Both the position numbers and the translations under genes were made by a program. 64,000 nucleotides of DNA from Exiguobacterium sp. s193 (GTDB taxonomy: Bacteria; Bacillota; Bacilli; Exiguobacteriales; Exiguobacteriaceae): the NCBI RefSeq assembly GCF_018618755.1, contig NZ_JACSMR010000008.1, positions 62,001 to 126,000 on the forward strand, written 5' to 3'. Below, piece after piece: positions 17,386 through 27,354 of this stretch (positions are counted from its first letter, which is position 1; each line of letters starts with the position of its first letter). Below the pieces are notes generated by a model that saw only the letters and a list, made by a program, of their open reading frames with translations, was not told where the DNA came from and made no database searches.

Positions 17386-17862
17386 ATGATGGCGACCAAG
17401 AATAAGAACCTTAGCAAGGTCAGAGGCACGGATACGAAGATGGAGGTTAAGGTGAGACATGCGCTGTGGCATCGTGGGTTACGCTACCGGAAGAATTATC
17501 GGAAGCTATTAGGGACGCCGGACATCGCCTTCCCGGTACAGCGTCTTGTCATTTTCCTCGACTCATGCTTCTGGCATGGATGTCCTGTTCACTACAAGGA
17601 GCCAAAGAGCAACGTCGAATTTTGGCGTAACAAAATCAAGAGAAACCGTGAACGAGACAAGGAGCAGACGGAGCATTATCTTTGCCAAGGATGGACGGTG
17701 CTACGCTACTGGGAGCATGAGGTGAACGTGGACTTCGATTGGGTAATAGACGAAATCGATAAGACATACCATGCACTGCTCGGCACAGGGATAGACGTCC
17801 AGGAGATGAGACTCGAGACATATCTTGAGAAGGAAATAGATGTGGATGATCCTTGTGATTGA
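17386..17862 (+). CDS. vsr: Very short patch repair endonuclease (Vsr)
   Basis: 158 residues, the usual Vsr length. Vsr nicks 5' of the T in T:G mismatches arising from deamination of 5-methylcytosine. Family signatures are in order: VRGTDTKMEVKVR (~13-25), GLRYRKNYRKLLGTPDIAF (catalytic Asp, ~33-51), VIFLDSCFWHGCPVH (zinc Cys/His cluster, ~56-70), NVEFWRNKIKRNRERD (~76-92), and GW.VLRYWEHE (~102-112). The start is ATG 17386 or 17389, behind GAAGGGGG. It follows the methyltransferase by ~127 bases, separated by a terminator. It may be expressed from its own promoter, as the two activities need not be equal. Confidence 0.93.
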   Translation: MMATKNKNLSKVRGTDTKMEVKVRHALWHRGLRYRKNYRKLLGTPDIAFPVQRLVIFLDSCFWHGCPVHYKEPKSNVEFWRNKIKRNRERDKEQTEHYLCQGWTVLRYWEHEVNVDFDWVIDEIDKTYHALLGTGIDVQEMRLETYLEKEIDVDDPCD

Positions 17863-17943
17863 TATTGGTATATAATTTATTAAGTATGGTTAAATTTTCC
17901 GGAAAGGGCGAATTAGGAAATTATGAATCAAAAAGGTGATTAT

Positions 17944-20436
17944 ATGAAAATGGATTTAAGAATAATAAACCTTAAGGATCTAGCAGAATTAAAAGGCGTA
18001 CGAATAGGAATGAATTCGATAATTCGAATCATGAAATCTGGTAAGACGCTCGAAGATTTATTCGTAAATTTTGAAAAAATCGACGGAGTTAATTCCATCA
18101 TCAATAATAAAATACATCGTCTCTTGGACAATATTAGCAAAACAGAATTTGATTTTTTAAAGACTCAAGAGTCCTTTTATCGTCTTCTTATTATTGAGAA
18201 TGGACTGTCTGATAGTGTTATCAGGAATTTTTTGATACCTTCCGATTTACGTTTTAGCAATTTAGAAGGATTGGATTACGACAACTTTAAGAAATTGACC
18301 GGAGGAAAAGAGAAGCTTGCTTTGTTTCATAAAATCATGACCGCTTATGATATTTATGTCGAAAGAATCAAAGAACAGACTATGGGCGCAATGGTTGGGA
18401 TGTGTCAAGAAAGTTTACAAACAAATAAAACTTTTCCTAAATCGATTGAAGAAATGATGATTGATATTTTTGATCGAATGTCAGACGAAGAGAGTATCAC
18501 TTCATGGATAAAAATGTTCGAGACTGACGAAGAATCGGCTATGAGAGCTGTATTAAGATTGAAACATCTAAAGATGATTGAAATAGACGGTCGATTAATA
18601 AAGAAAAGAACTATAAGTATTGAAGAATTCATCGACAGTCAAATGAATGAACGTACTCGGGATATTTTGAGGGCACGGCTTAGTGGGAGTAATTTAGGAA
18701 TTCTTGCGAAGAAACATACAATCTCTCATCAATATGTGAGCCAGATATTATATAAAGCACTTTCGGAACTACCTATAACGCACATCAGTGATGTAGGAAA
18801 GTATGTACATCTCTATCAAAATTATGATCTTGATTTGAATTTCTTCAAAAATATTTTGGGGAAAGATGAAAACATCTATTACTTCTTGAAGGAAAAATGT
18901 GTTAGAGGGAAAAAGAAGAATCGGGAGGCGTATAATCTGTTGTCCCCCGAGCAGAGAGAGCGGTTCTTATATATCGAATCATTAATCGAGGATTCGAGTG
19001 GTAAACTAGTAGCTTTATCGAAGCAAAATCTTTTGGAAAAATACTTTTGTCTACATGGTAAGGAAATTAAGCATATAAAAGACCATCATGCCAATTACTT
19101 AGAATTTCTCGAGACGGAACTATACAATAGGGACGAAGAGGTTCATATGCTTTCTTTTACTCTTCGAAATTTTGAGAATATAGTCGCTGGTGCATCTTAC
19201 TGTATACAGTCTGAAAAGCGAAAAGTTCGTCATTTTCAATCGACTGGCGTTATGAACGAAAAAGATATCATAAAAAATTTATTTAAACTTGATGATGGTA
19301 TTTACAGTACGAAGCTCGTGTTTCAGAATAATGAGTCATACTTTAATTCTTTAGATATTCGGAATTATTATGAGTTACATAATTTGCTTCGTTATCATTT
19401 AAAAATAGACTTCGTCGAAATGAGGCGTATGCCTGATTTTTCTATAAATATCTCGGATAAATTTGAGTGGATGTTAGGCCTCATCAACAAAATGGAACCG
19501 ATATCTGTTCCGGAGTTCGCGCTATACCTCGAAAAAAACTACGGACTGCATGCAGCCTCGTCGCGTAGTCTCATTCAAACCGAATTATCCGATTACATCA
19601 ATTCACAAAAACAATTGACGAGTATCCTCCCTCAATTGAATGGCGAAGAAATAACATTCATAGAGGAGCTGATAGTAGATGACATCTATTCCATCCTTGA
19701 ACTCGAGGAGCGTCACCATGCAATTAAAAATTTCCGACAAAAATATTTAAATAATTTGGTCTTGAATAATTTAGGATATGTGTTGAGTGGCAGTTTTGTA
19801 ATCCGCAAAGAAATCGGTAACGCTGAAGAGTATTTTAGAAGGCTGGTTCTTAAGGAAGACTATTTCAGGACTAATCACTCTACTCTGCAGAACAGTCAAT
19901 CGTTTTTAAAAGTACTGTCCAATTTCCAGAAATCTTCCGAACTATTAAGAATTGAAGAAAATCTTTATATGAAGTCATCCGTTCTTAAAAAGGCAGATAT
20001 ATCTAAAAAGGACATCATAGATTTCCGAAATCAAGTCACGTCCTTTTTTATAGGATGGCAATACTTTACCATGAAAAACATTCACGATGAGATTCAACAT
20101 AAGTTATTAGATTTAGGATTCGAGGATATTTTTTATGAGCGTATATGTCGCGAGCAAGAAGAAGTACGTTATATTCCCTTAGGAAACGGAGATATATTCT
20201 ACCAGTCAGCAAACAAGAAAAATCTAACTGATTTTCTAAAAAGCGAAATGGAAGAGGGAATTGAAGTTTCTGAACTAATTAGATTGATTAAAGGAAAATA
20301 TGGTGTCTCATTGAACACCAGAAAAGTAATTGAGAAGTTAAGAGAAGCCGGATATTACTACATTATTGAGACTGGCCGCCTTCATATTGACAAGAATGTC
20401 TTTTTTGAACATTTATATGAACGAAGTCTTGAATGA
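17944..20436 (+). CDS. Sigma-70 region-4-like giant, paralogue 1
   Basis: 830 residues counted from the ATG at 17944, which has AAAAGGTGAT before it (ATG 17923 is an alternative). Regions: an N-terminal module (~1-145) ending FKKLTGGKEK; a sigma-70 region-4-like helix-turn-helix at ~240-275 (LARLSGSNLGILAKKHTIS then HQYVSQIL); a middle region with PITHISDVGKYVHLYQNYDLD; and a C-terminal half with winged-helix-like repeats (VPEFALYLEKNYGL) and a conserved block GFEDIFYERICR..GDIFYQ. No nuclease, ATPase or polymerase motif is seen. It is a close paralogue of the next two genes and of 51995-54562. It is clearly AT-richer than copies 2 and 3, so the copies differ in age or origin. Probably a DNA-binding regulator or scaffold; no named family is claimed. 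Confidence 0.7.
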   Translation: MKMDLRIINLKDLAELKGVRIGMNSIIRIMKSGKTLEDLFVNFEKIDGVNSIINNKIHRLLDNISKTEFDFLKTQESFYRLLIIENGLSDSVIRNFLIPSDLRFSNLEGLDYDNFKKLTGGKEKLALFHKIMTAYDIYVERIKEQTMGAMVGMCQESLQTNKTFPKSIEEMMIDIFDRMSDEESITSWIKMFETDEESAMRAVLRLKHLKMIEIDGRLIKKRTISIEEFIDSQMNERTRDILRARLSGSNLGILAKKHTISHQYVSQILYKALSELPITHISDVGKYVHLYQNYDLDLNFFKNILGKDENIYYFLKEKCVRGKKKNREAYNLLSPEQRERFLYIESLIEDSSGKLVALSKQNLLEKYFCLHGKEIKHIKDHHANYLEFLETELYNRDEEVHMLSFTLRNFENIVAGASYCIQSEKRKVRHFQSTGVMNEKDIIKNLFKLDDGIYSTKLVFQNNESYFNSLDIRNYYELHNLLRYHLKIDFVEMRRMPDFSINISDKFEWMLGLINKMEPISVPEFALYLEKNYGLHAASSRSLIQTELSDYINSQKQLTSILPQLNGEEITFIEELIVDDIYSILELEERHHAIKNFRQKYLNNLVLNNLGYVLSGSFVIRKEIGNAEEYFRRLVLKEDYFRTNHSTLQNSQSFLKVLSNFQKSSELLRIEENLYMKSSVLKKADISKKDIIDFRNQVTSFFIGWQYFTMKNIHDEIQHKLLDLGFEDIFYERICREQEEVRYIPLGNGDIFYQSANKKNLTDFLKSEMEEGIEVSELIRLIKGKYGVSLNTRKVIEKLREAGYYYIIETGRLHIDKNVFFEHLYERSLE

Positions 20437-20574
20437 CATCTGATTGATCTTCATTCGGTCTGAACGTATATTCTGATGGACACCGCCATGAATCTTATTT
20501 TGATATCGAGGACCTTATGGGCAAGTTAAAGTCCACATACACTTACTGCGATAGTTAAAGAAGGAGGCGAAGAC

Positions 20575-23070
20575 GTGGCGAATGATGAGGTAAAGAATAG
20601 GGACATTCGATTGCTAGGAATTCTTGACTTGGCAGACTCCAGGGGGACGAAGCTGAGCTTACAATCGGTTGCAAAGTTGATGAAAGATGGTTACACATTA
20701 GAAGACCTCATAAAGTGGGATGAAGAAGTGGTCGGGGGGATACGGGCGAACGTGAAGGAGACGCTCCATGGCCTGTTGATTGATGTGGAAGAAGATTGTT
20801 CGACCATGGGAGAGGGGAAGTCTCTCTACAGGCTTGTCTTGGTTGATGGAGGTGTGAGTGAGAACACCGTAAGAAATCTTTTACATCCCTCCGGCATAAG
20901 GTACGATCATTTATCGACGATTGATTATGAAACATTCAGAAGACTGACAGGTGGTGGCGAGCGTAAGGCCATCTTCATCAAAATAATGAAGGCGTTCGAG
21001 AACGATGGTGGTATCAGGGATGAGACATACGATACTGGCATCATCCAGACAAAGAAGTTAGGGAAACGACTAGTGAATCAAATCGAAAAGGATCTGACCA
21101 TTGTATACGACGAAATGCCAGACCAATCCATACCTGGAGACTGGATGAAAAAAACGGGATTGCAAGAGCATGAGGTCGCTGCAGGGTTAGAACGTCTAGC
21201 GCAAAACGGATTGGTCCACTTTAATGAAGAACAAGTGAGTAAGCGGACTAGGCACCTAGAAGAAGTCATCTCATCCATACCGGAAATAAGTAGAAGAATG
21301 GTAGAGCAGCGTATGACGGGAAGGACTCTCCAAGAAATAGGAGACATCAACAATGTGACACGCGAAAGAATCAGACAAATTCTAGAGAAGGTCATCTCTA
21401 GCATCCCGCTGACACACATCACAGAAGCCAGACGGATGAGGTATCTATTTGAGAGTTATGATCTTGATCCTGTTTTTTTCGAGACCGTATTAGGTGAACG
21501 AAAAGAAGTCTATCATTTTCTCTCTGAAAAGTGTACGAAAGGTACTTCGGCCAAAAGAGAAATCTACTCTTTTTTACAATCAGAGCAGAGACAACGGATG
21601 CTCGTCAGTGAGGGGCTTTACGAAGATGTTTCGGGAAATGCCTCACCACTCTCGAAGATGGGACTTGTCGAGAAGTACTTTTTCTTAGAGGGGCGTGAAA
21701 CTAAGCATGCCAATGAGCATCATCGTCGATATCTATCTTTCATAGAAGAAGAACTTAGAAACCAAGAAGAGGTCCTTCAACATTACATGATTTCGGAAAG
21801 GGCATTTGAAGGGATAGCTGATAGAATAGAAGGTTGTTTGCAATCCTCGAAAAGAAGAATCCGATATTTTGATGTTAAGCCTATTCTTGAGGAGGCGAAT
21901 ACATTCCAAGAGTTGTTTCGACTGGATCCCGGCATCTACAACATGCGTATCATTTATGAGCGTCATGCTCATTATTTCTTCGCTCTCGATATACGAGATT
22001 ATTTCGAGCTTCATAATATCGTAAAAGACAACCTTCGTATAGAGACAGTGCAGACTAGACGTATGCCTGAGTTCAGTATCGGTGTAACGAACAAATTAGA
22101 TTGGTTAGTAGGACTCATCGATGAATGGGGACCAATATCTCTCGATGAGTTCGTATCAATATTAGAGGAAAGATTTGGTCTTCTTGCCTCTTCATCGAGA
22201 AGTTTGATACAGATGGAGTTGTCAGTTTATTTAACTCCGCATAACGAACTTGTCCACGATATTACCGAGTTGAGCATCGAGGAAGAATCATTCATCAAGT
22301 CCATTCTGGTCGACGATATCTACACGGTGCCAGAGCTGATCAATCGACATTCTGACGTAAAGAATTTCCGTCAGCTATACCTGAACAATCGAAACCTTGG
22401 CACGGTCGGTTATGATTTGCGAGGTGGATTCGTGATACGGAAAGGTTTCGGGAGTGCAGAAAGGTATTTCCGTCACTTTTTGTTGACGAAGGATTACTTC
22501 AGGACCGATAACTCTTCTGCAGTACAAAATACACAATCATTCTGGAGAGTCCTTGTCAATCTTCAGCAAAATCTTGATTTATTCCGAGTGGATGACGAGA
22601 CATACATGAACATTTCGGTCCTTGAACGTGCAGGGGTCAGTAAAAAAGAGATACTGGATTTTCGTGAAAAAGTTTTTGTACACTTTTCTGACGGTCGGTT
22701 CTTCTCCGTCGAGAACATACAAGAAGAATTGAACCAAGCCATCCTAGGTCTCGGGTTCGATGGTATTTTCTATGAGAGTATCTGTCGGTACGACAAGCGA
22801 ATACGTTTCATTCAGTTCGCGACCTCCCTCATACTATATTGTTCGAAAGAAAAAAAGAGACAGGTGGACTTCATTGAGTGCATCGTCCAAGACGGAATGG
22901 ACATCAACGTCCTACAATCAGACATCCATAGGAGATACGGTATCGAAATCGCACTGTCAAAATTAATTGAAAAAATAAGAGCTTCTGATATGTACTATGT
23001 TCAAGAGTTGGAGCGAGTGTTCTCAAATAGGCAGAGCTTCTTAGACATGGTATATGGCCGAGAGGAGTAG
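20575..23070 (+). CDS. Sigma-70 region-4-like giant, paralogue 2
   Basis: 831 residues with GTG start at 20575 behind AAGGAGG (20561-20567), a seven-base spacer. Same order as paralogue 1: N-terminal module with YRLVLVDGGVSENTVRN and FRRLTGGGERK (~85-132); the clearest sigma-4-like HTH of the set at ~242-275 (RMTGRTLQEIGDINN then VTRERIRQIL, the TRERIRQI form seen in real sigma-70 region 4); then SIPLTHITEARR and YDLDPVFFE. The C-terminal half has SLDEFVSILEERFGL and a GFDGIFYESICR block. It sits 138 bases after paralogue 1 and 43 bases before paralogue 3, so the three are co-oriented and 2 and 3 probably co-transcribed. No region-2 (-10 recognition) is present, so it is not a complete sigma factor. 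Confidence 0.72.
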   Translation: MANDEVKNRDIRLLGILDLADSRGTKLSLQSVAKLMKDGYTLEDLIKWDEEVVGGIRANVKETLHGLLIDVEEDCSTMGEGKSLYRLVLVDGGVSENTVRNLLHPSGIRYDHLSTIDYETFRRLTGGGERKAIFIKIMKAFENDGGIRDETYDTGIIQTKKLGKRLVNQIEKDLTIVYDEMPDQSIPGDWMKKTGLQEHEVAAGLERLAQNGLVHFNEEQVSKRTRHLEEVISSIPEISRRMVEQRMTGRTLQEIGDINNVTRERIRQILEKVISSIPLTHITEARRMRYLFESYDLDPVFFETVLGERKEVYHFLSEKCTKGTSAKREIYSFLQSEQRQRMLVSEGLYEDVSGNASPLSKMGLVEKYFFLEGRETKHANEHHRRYLSFIEEELRNQEEVLQHYMISERAFEGIADRIEGCLQSSKRRIRYFDVKPILEEANTFQELFRLDPGIYNMRIIYERHAHYFFALDIRDYFELHNIVKDNLRIETVQTRRMPEFSIGVTNKLDWLVGLIDEWGPISLDEFVSILEERFGLLASSSRSLIQMELSVYLTPHNELVHDITELSIEEESFIKSILVDDIYTVPELINRHSDVKNFRQLYLNNRNLGTVGYDLRGGFVIRKGFGSAERYFRHFLLTKDYFRTDNSSAVQNTQSFWRVLVNLQQNLDLFRVDDETYMNISVLERAGVSKKEILDFREKVFVHFSDGRFFSVENIQEELNQAILGLGFDGIFYESICRYDKRIRFIQFATSLILYCSKEKKRQVDFIECIVQDGMDINVLQSDIHRRYGIEIALSKLIEKIRASDMYYVQELERVFSNRQSFLDMVYGREE

Positions 23071-23113
23071 ACGTCTGTCGCTCCTGATGATGATTTCAGA
23101 TTGATTACGAAGG

Positions 23114-26100
23114 ATGATTATTAATGAAAGGACGAATGATCAAGAAATGTCGCGAATAGAAAAAAAACGGATGTCGGATGGAAGACTCCTATGTCTTGTG
23201 GACCTTTCAGTTGAGAAAGGTCAGAATCTCAATTTCCGCTCGCTGGCGAGGATGATGGAGTCAGGCGTCACGCTCGAGGACATCAATTGTATAAAGAGCC
23301 CTGAAGAGGTATGGCCGAACCTTGCAACGAGGGGGAAGGTGAAATTTCTACTGAATAACATGACTCAACAAGAGATTGACTCGCTGGCTAGCATGACATC
23401 TCTGTACCATCTCGTCCTGGTCGAGGGTGGTGTGAGCGAATATGTCGTGAATACAATCTTGATTCCGTCGCGGATACGACTCGAAGATCTCGAGGGCATG
23501 ACCTATGAGGACTTCAAGAACCGGACCGGAGGAATCGAGCGACTTTCAGTATACAAAAAGGTTATGTCTGCCTATCTGTCTTACATCGAACGAAATGGAA
23601 GACCTCGTACTAATGTGAACGGCAGGTCGTCACTGGATGAAAGTTCTATTAAACCTATAAGTGATACCGACGGTGGGAACCAGGTGGCGCTATCGGGAAA
23701 GCGATTAGATGGAAGGCTGCTATGCCTTGCTGATTTAGCAATCGAGAAGGGTCATGATGTCAGTTTCCGTTCGATGTCGAGGATGATGGAATCGGGAGTC
23801 ATCTTCGAGGAAATCAATCGCAAAGCGGCTCGGAAAGAAATCTGGCCGAACTCGACCGTCAGAAAATCAGTGAAGGCACTTCTCGCTGATATGAGCCAGG
23901 AAGAGATTGCTTCTTTGGACGATATGACATCGTTGTATAACCTAGTCCTGATTGAAGGAGGAGTGACCGAGTACGTCGTCAGAACAATCTTGATTCCGTC
24001 ACGGATACGCTTCGCGGATCTAGAAGGGATGACCTATGAAGTCTTCAAAAGACGGACGGGAAGAGCGGAGAGGTTATCCATCTACAAGAGGCTCATGTCC
24101 GCCTACGAATCCTATGTCAGACACCATGGAAGACCAAGCATCGATGAAGTCATTGAATCATCGTTAGAAGAAGGTCCTGTGGATTCCACATATCATACAG
24201 ATGTGTGGATGGACAAAAGAGTGTTATGCCTTGCCGATTTAGCAATCGAGAAGGGACATGACGTCAGCTTCCGCTCGCTAGCGAAGATGATGGAGTCAGG
24301 CGTCACGCTCGAAGTCATCAGCCATAGGAAGGCACAGAAAGAAATTTGGCCGAACCAAACCATCAGAAAATCGATAAAGACTCTCCTGACCGATTTGAAT
24401 CCACAAGAGATTGCTTCGTTGAATGGTATGACATCGCTGTATCATCTCGTCCTATCAGAAGGCGGAATGAGTGAGTATATCGTTAAAAATATCTTGATTC
24501 CGTCACGGATACGTTTCACGGACCTCGACGGAATGGCCTATGAGACATTTAAGGAACTGACTGGGGGAGTAGAGCGGTCGTCGGTATATAAAAGAGTCAT
24601 GTCCGCCCATGAATCATATATCGGACGTAAGGGAAGAATGCATGACAGTGCAGTGAGGACATCATCAGAACGCAATAGTCCGTCGAATCACGTCCACAAG
24701 ATTCATGGAGAAAACGGTAGAGTTCCTTTAGTAGGACGTGTCGAAAAAACCAGGGATGGATCATACCTCAAGAAAATCGTCCGTAGGTTGATTTCTGTAT
24801 ACGACCGGATGGAGGACGTATCCTCATTCCGTTCCTGGTCTATAGTATCGGGATTGATTGGAAAAGAAACGTCAGAAGGGTTACGTCGCCTTGAAAAGTT
24901 GAAGTTCGTAAGCATTTCGAATCTCGATGTGACGAAACAATTCAGGTCGCTCGACGAGTTCCTGGAAACCCTGGAGGATGGACAGAGTAAACTCTTCCTG
25001 AAGAAACGTCTGAGTGGGATGAGTGCCACCGACATAGCGAAAGAACAAGGGATATCTCGTCAGAGGATTAGCCAAGTGTTGGAGAAGGTCTTAGAGAAGG
25101 TCCCAGTCACGCACATCAAGGAAGCGCGTCAGACCATCAATATATTCCGAGAATATGCTGTCGACCAAGAGTTCTTCACGGAGGTACTCCTAGAGAAGAA
25201 AGAGACGTTCCATCTGCTAAAACTTAAATGCACAAAAAATCAAACCAGGGATGGCGCCAAGAAGAATAAGATGGATTGCGTGAATCAGCTTCTCCCGGGT
25301 CAACGGATTAGATATCTTCATGCAGAGTCGCTCTTCGAGGATGAGAATGGTGACGTCGTGACGATGACTAAGCGAAAGCTCATAAAGAAGTATTTTTACA
25401 TGTATGGACGAGATGCTGATTCCATCAAGAACCATTATATACGATATTCAGAATTCCTTGACGAGCAGCTCTATGGCAAGAAGAGCGTTATCGAAGAGTA
25501 TGTAATTTCCTTACATAATTTCGAAAGTACTATCGCAGAATCGTCGCATTGCATACACTCTTACGACCAAAAGGTCCGATATTTTCAAGCCAATCGAATC
25601 GTCGGGGAGGAATTCAATTTCGAAAATCTCTTCATGCTGCCTGAAGGCATATATAGTACGAGCTTCGTCTATGATGCGAATGAATCCTATTTAAGGTCGT
25701 TAGACATTAGGGATCATCACGAACTGCATAACGTATTGAAACGTATATTAGACATTGATTTCATCAGGATGAGACGAATCCCTGAATTCGCGATAGGTGT
25801 CGAAGATAAGATTGGTTGGTTCATCCGATTGATTGAGAAGTTGGCACCAATCACTCTCGATGCATTCATCAATCATCTGAAGGAGGATTTCGGGTTACAC
25901 GGACCTTCCACGCGGACCCGCGTGCTTACCGATTTGCCGGAATACGTCACTCCTGAACGAAAATTAATCCGCGTCTCTGCCAAACCATCGAGAATCGAAA
26001 GAAATTTCCTGAAAAAAATACTTGTCGACGACATCTATATCATCCAGGATTTGATTGATGAACATCCCATCCTCAAATCTTCACAAAATCTATATCTTAA

Positions 26101-26788
26101 TAAAAAAATGTTGAAAAGCATCGGATATGTGTTGAGTGGTGGCTTTATAGTCCGAAAGGAGATAGGGAGCGGTGAATGCTATTACCGGAATCTTCTTATG
26201 AAGAATCAGTACTTTACGTTGGATGAATCTCCGTTATTGAAGACACGGTCGTTCTGGAAAACTGTATCTGAACTTCAGTCAGGACTCGACCTCTTCCAGA
26301 TAGGGAAGAATCACTACATGAACATCTCCGTACTTGAGAAGATAGGTATCGCAAAATCAGATCTCATCGATTTTCAGGAGGTCGTCTCTAGAAGCTTTTC
26401 TGACGAGAGATACTTCACCGTCAAGAGTATCCACGAACGAGTCCCGCATAAAATACTTGACCTGGGCTTCGACGACATCTTCTACGAACGACTTTGTCGA
26501 GTGCATGAGGGGATACGTTACATCCCATTGGCGACGGGTGATATCTTCTATCAGGGTTCACATGGTAGGAATCTCACGGACTTCGTCCGGGACCATATCA
26601 GTGATGGCATGTCTGTGGATGAATTCCTTACGTTCGTAACACGAAAATTCGGAGTCTCGCTTGATTCGAACAAGACCATCCAGAAGATACGCTTGGCCGG
26701 TGCACACTACGTCCCGGAGACAAGACGAATCCATTTAGACAAGCAAGACTTCTTCGAACAGCTATATGCAGGCGCAAGAAAAAGATGA
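23114..26788 (+). CDS. Sigma-70 region-4-like giant, paralogue 3, with triplicated N-terminal module
   Basis: 1224 residues. It differs from its paralogues by carrying the N-terminal module three times (starting near residues 21, 198 and 365), each running from DGRLLCL.DL through FRS(L/M)(A/S)(R/K)MMESGV to a TGG.ER..VYK end. After them the usual plan resumes: HTH at ~632-665 (RLSGMSATDIAKEQGIS then RQRISQVL), VPVTHIKEARQ, and a C-terminal half ending with GFDDIFYERLCR and GDIFYQGS. The start is unsure: ATG 23114 directly abuts GAAGG, and ATG 23147 is an alternative. The modules are well conserved at DNA level, so duplication is recent or maintained by gene conversion. Probably a DNA-binding protein with added valency. 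Confidence 0.7.
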   Translation: MIINERTNDQEMSRIEKKRMSDGRLLCLVDLSVEKGQNLNFRSLARMMESGVTLEDINCIKSPEEVWPNLATRGKVKFLLNNMTQQEIDSLASMTSLYHLVLVEGGVSEYVVNTILIPSRIRLEDLEGMTYEDFKNRTGGIERLSVYKKVMSAYLSYIERNGRPRTNVNGRSSLDESSIKPISDTDGGNQVALSGKRLDGRLLCLADLAIEKGHDVSFRSMSRMMESGVIFEEINRKAARKEIWPNSTVRKSVKALLADMSQEEIASLDDMTSLYNLVLIEGGVTEYVVRTILIPSRIRFADLEGMTYEVFKRRTGRAERLSIYKRLMSAYESYVRHHGRPSIDEVIESSLEEGPVDSTYHTDVWMDKRVLCLADLAIEKGHDVSFRSLAKMMESGVTLEVISHRKAQKEIWPNQTIRKSIKTLLTDLNPQEIASLNGMTSLYHLVLSEGGMSEYIVKNILIPSRIRFTDLDGMAYETFKELTGGVERSSVYKRVMSAHESYIGRKGRMHDSAVRTSSERNSPSNHVHKIHGENGRVPLVGRVEKTRDGSYLKKIVRRLISVYDRMEDVSSFRSWSIVSGLIGKETSEGLRRLEKLKFVSISNLDVTKQFRSLDEFLETLEDGQSKLFLKKRLSGMSATDIAKEQGISRQRISQVLEKVLEKVPVTHIKEARQTINIFREYAVDQEFFTEVLLEKKETFHLLKLKCTKNQTRDGAKKNKMDCVNQLLPGQRIRYLHAESLFEDENGDVVTMTKRKLIKKYFYMYGRDADSIKNHYIRYSEFLDEQLYGKKSVIEEYVISLHNFESTIAESSHCIHSYDQKVRYFQANRIVGEEFNFENLFMLPEGIYSTSFVYDANESYLRSLDIRDHHELHNVLKRILDIDFIRMRRIPEFAIGVEDKIGWFIRLIEKLAPITLDAFINHLKEDFGLHGPSTRTRVLTDLPEYVTPERKLIRVSAKPSRIERNFLKKILVDDIYIIQDLIDEHPILKSSQNLYLNKKMLKSIGYVLSGGFIVRKEIGSGECYYRNLLMKNQYFTLDESPLLKTRSFWKTVSELQSGLDLFQIGKNHYMNISVLEKIGIAKSDLIDFQEVVSRSFSDERYFTVKSIHERVPHKILDLGFDDIFYERLCRVHEGIRYIPLATGDIFYQGSHGRNLTDFVRDHISDGMSVDEFLTFVTRKFGVSLDSNKTIQKIRLAGAHYVPETRRIHLDKQDFFEQLYAGARKR
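23174..24640 (+). repeat. Three in-frame copies of a ~145-residue coding module
   Basis: Copies begin near 23174, 23705 and 24206 inside the third giant gene. Copies 1 and 3 share a stretch around 23236 and 24271 differing by a few bases, while copies 2 and 3 share a stretch around 23730 and 24231. This mosaic pattern suggests recombination between copies. Confidence 0.8.
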
Positions 26789-26796
26789 TGTCCGTC

Positions 26797-27300
26797 TTAA
26801 TCCGAGATTGTCATTGATCGCGCTAATGCATCTGGCCACGAGCCGAATCGCTTCGTCAAAGCGTTGAGCCTTGGAGCGCCGCTCTTAATTGCCCATCAAT
26901 CGTAATCGACGGAGTTCATCGCACCATCTCGCTCAGAGAGGGCGGTCCTCAAGAAATCAAGGCATTCGTCATCCGTGAAACGACTGTGTGTAACCAAATC
27001 ATGGCTCCTTAAATCCTCTGCCCAACTTCCATGCTTGTTCACGATGATTACACGACTCGATATCTCGAGGTGTTCGACCATAGCCTGAAGTCTAGAGATG
27101 GTTCCCATGGAGATGACGGCAGGTGGTGAGGTGAGACTCTCCTGTATCGTCCGTTTCTCTCGTGGCATCCACAGATGGTTGATGGCATGCGAATCAAGTT
27201 CGTCGAGAGAGATGATTCCTTCACGGGCAAGGAGTTGCGTCTACGAACCGAAGACGTCGATGACATCCTTGAGTGGAGGATGTGAATACTTGACTTCCAT
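26797..27300 (-). pseudogene. Decayed DNA-binding gene with homing-endonuclease-associated repeat
   Basis: The minus strand is one continuous frame from ATG at 27300 (GGAGGAG nine bases upstream) to TAA at 26797-26799, broken only by TAG at 27241-27243 and TGA at 26896-26898. The product reads MEVKYSHPPLKDVIDVFGS, stop, then a helical region (AVISMGTISRLQAMVEHLEI, RVIIVNKHGSWAEDLR). After the second stop comes a C-terminal WAIKSGAPRLNALTKRFGSW..AL. That last part resembles the homing-endonuclease-associated repeat (P....I.KRFGSW..A). No frameshift is needed, so decay is recent. It is convergent with the giant gene upstream. Confidence 0.55.
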
Positions 27301-27354
27301 TTGAATCGACTCCTCCATGACGAATGATGTGTCACGTGATGATGTATATGAGGT

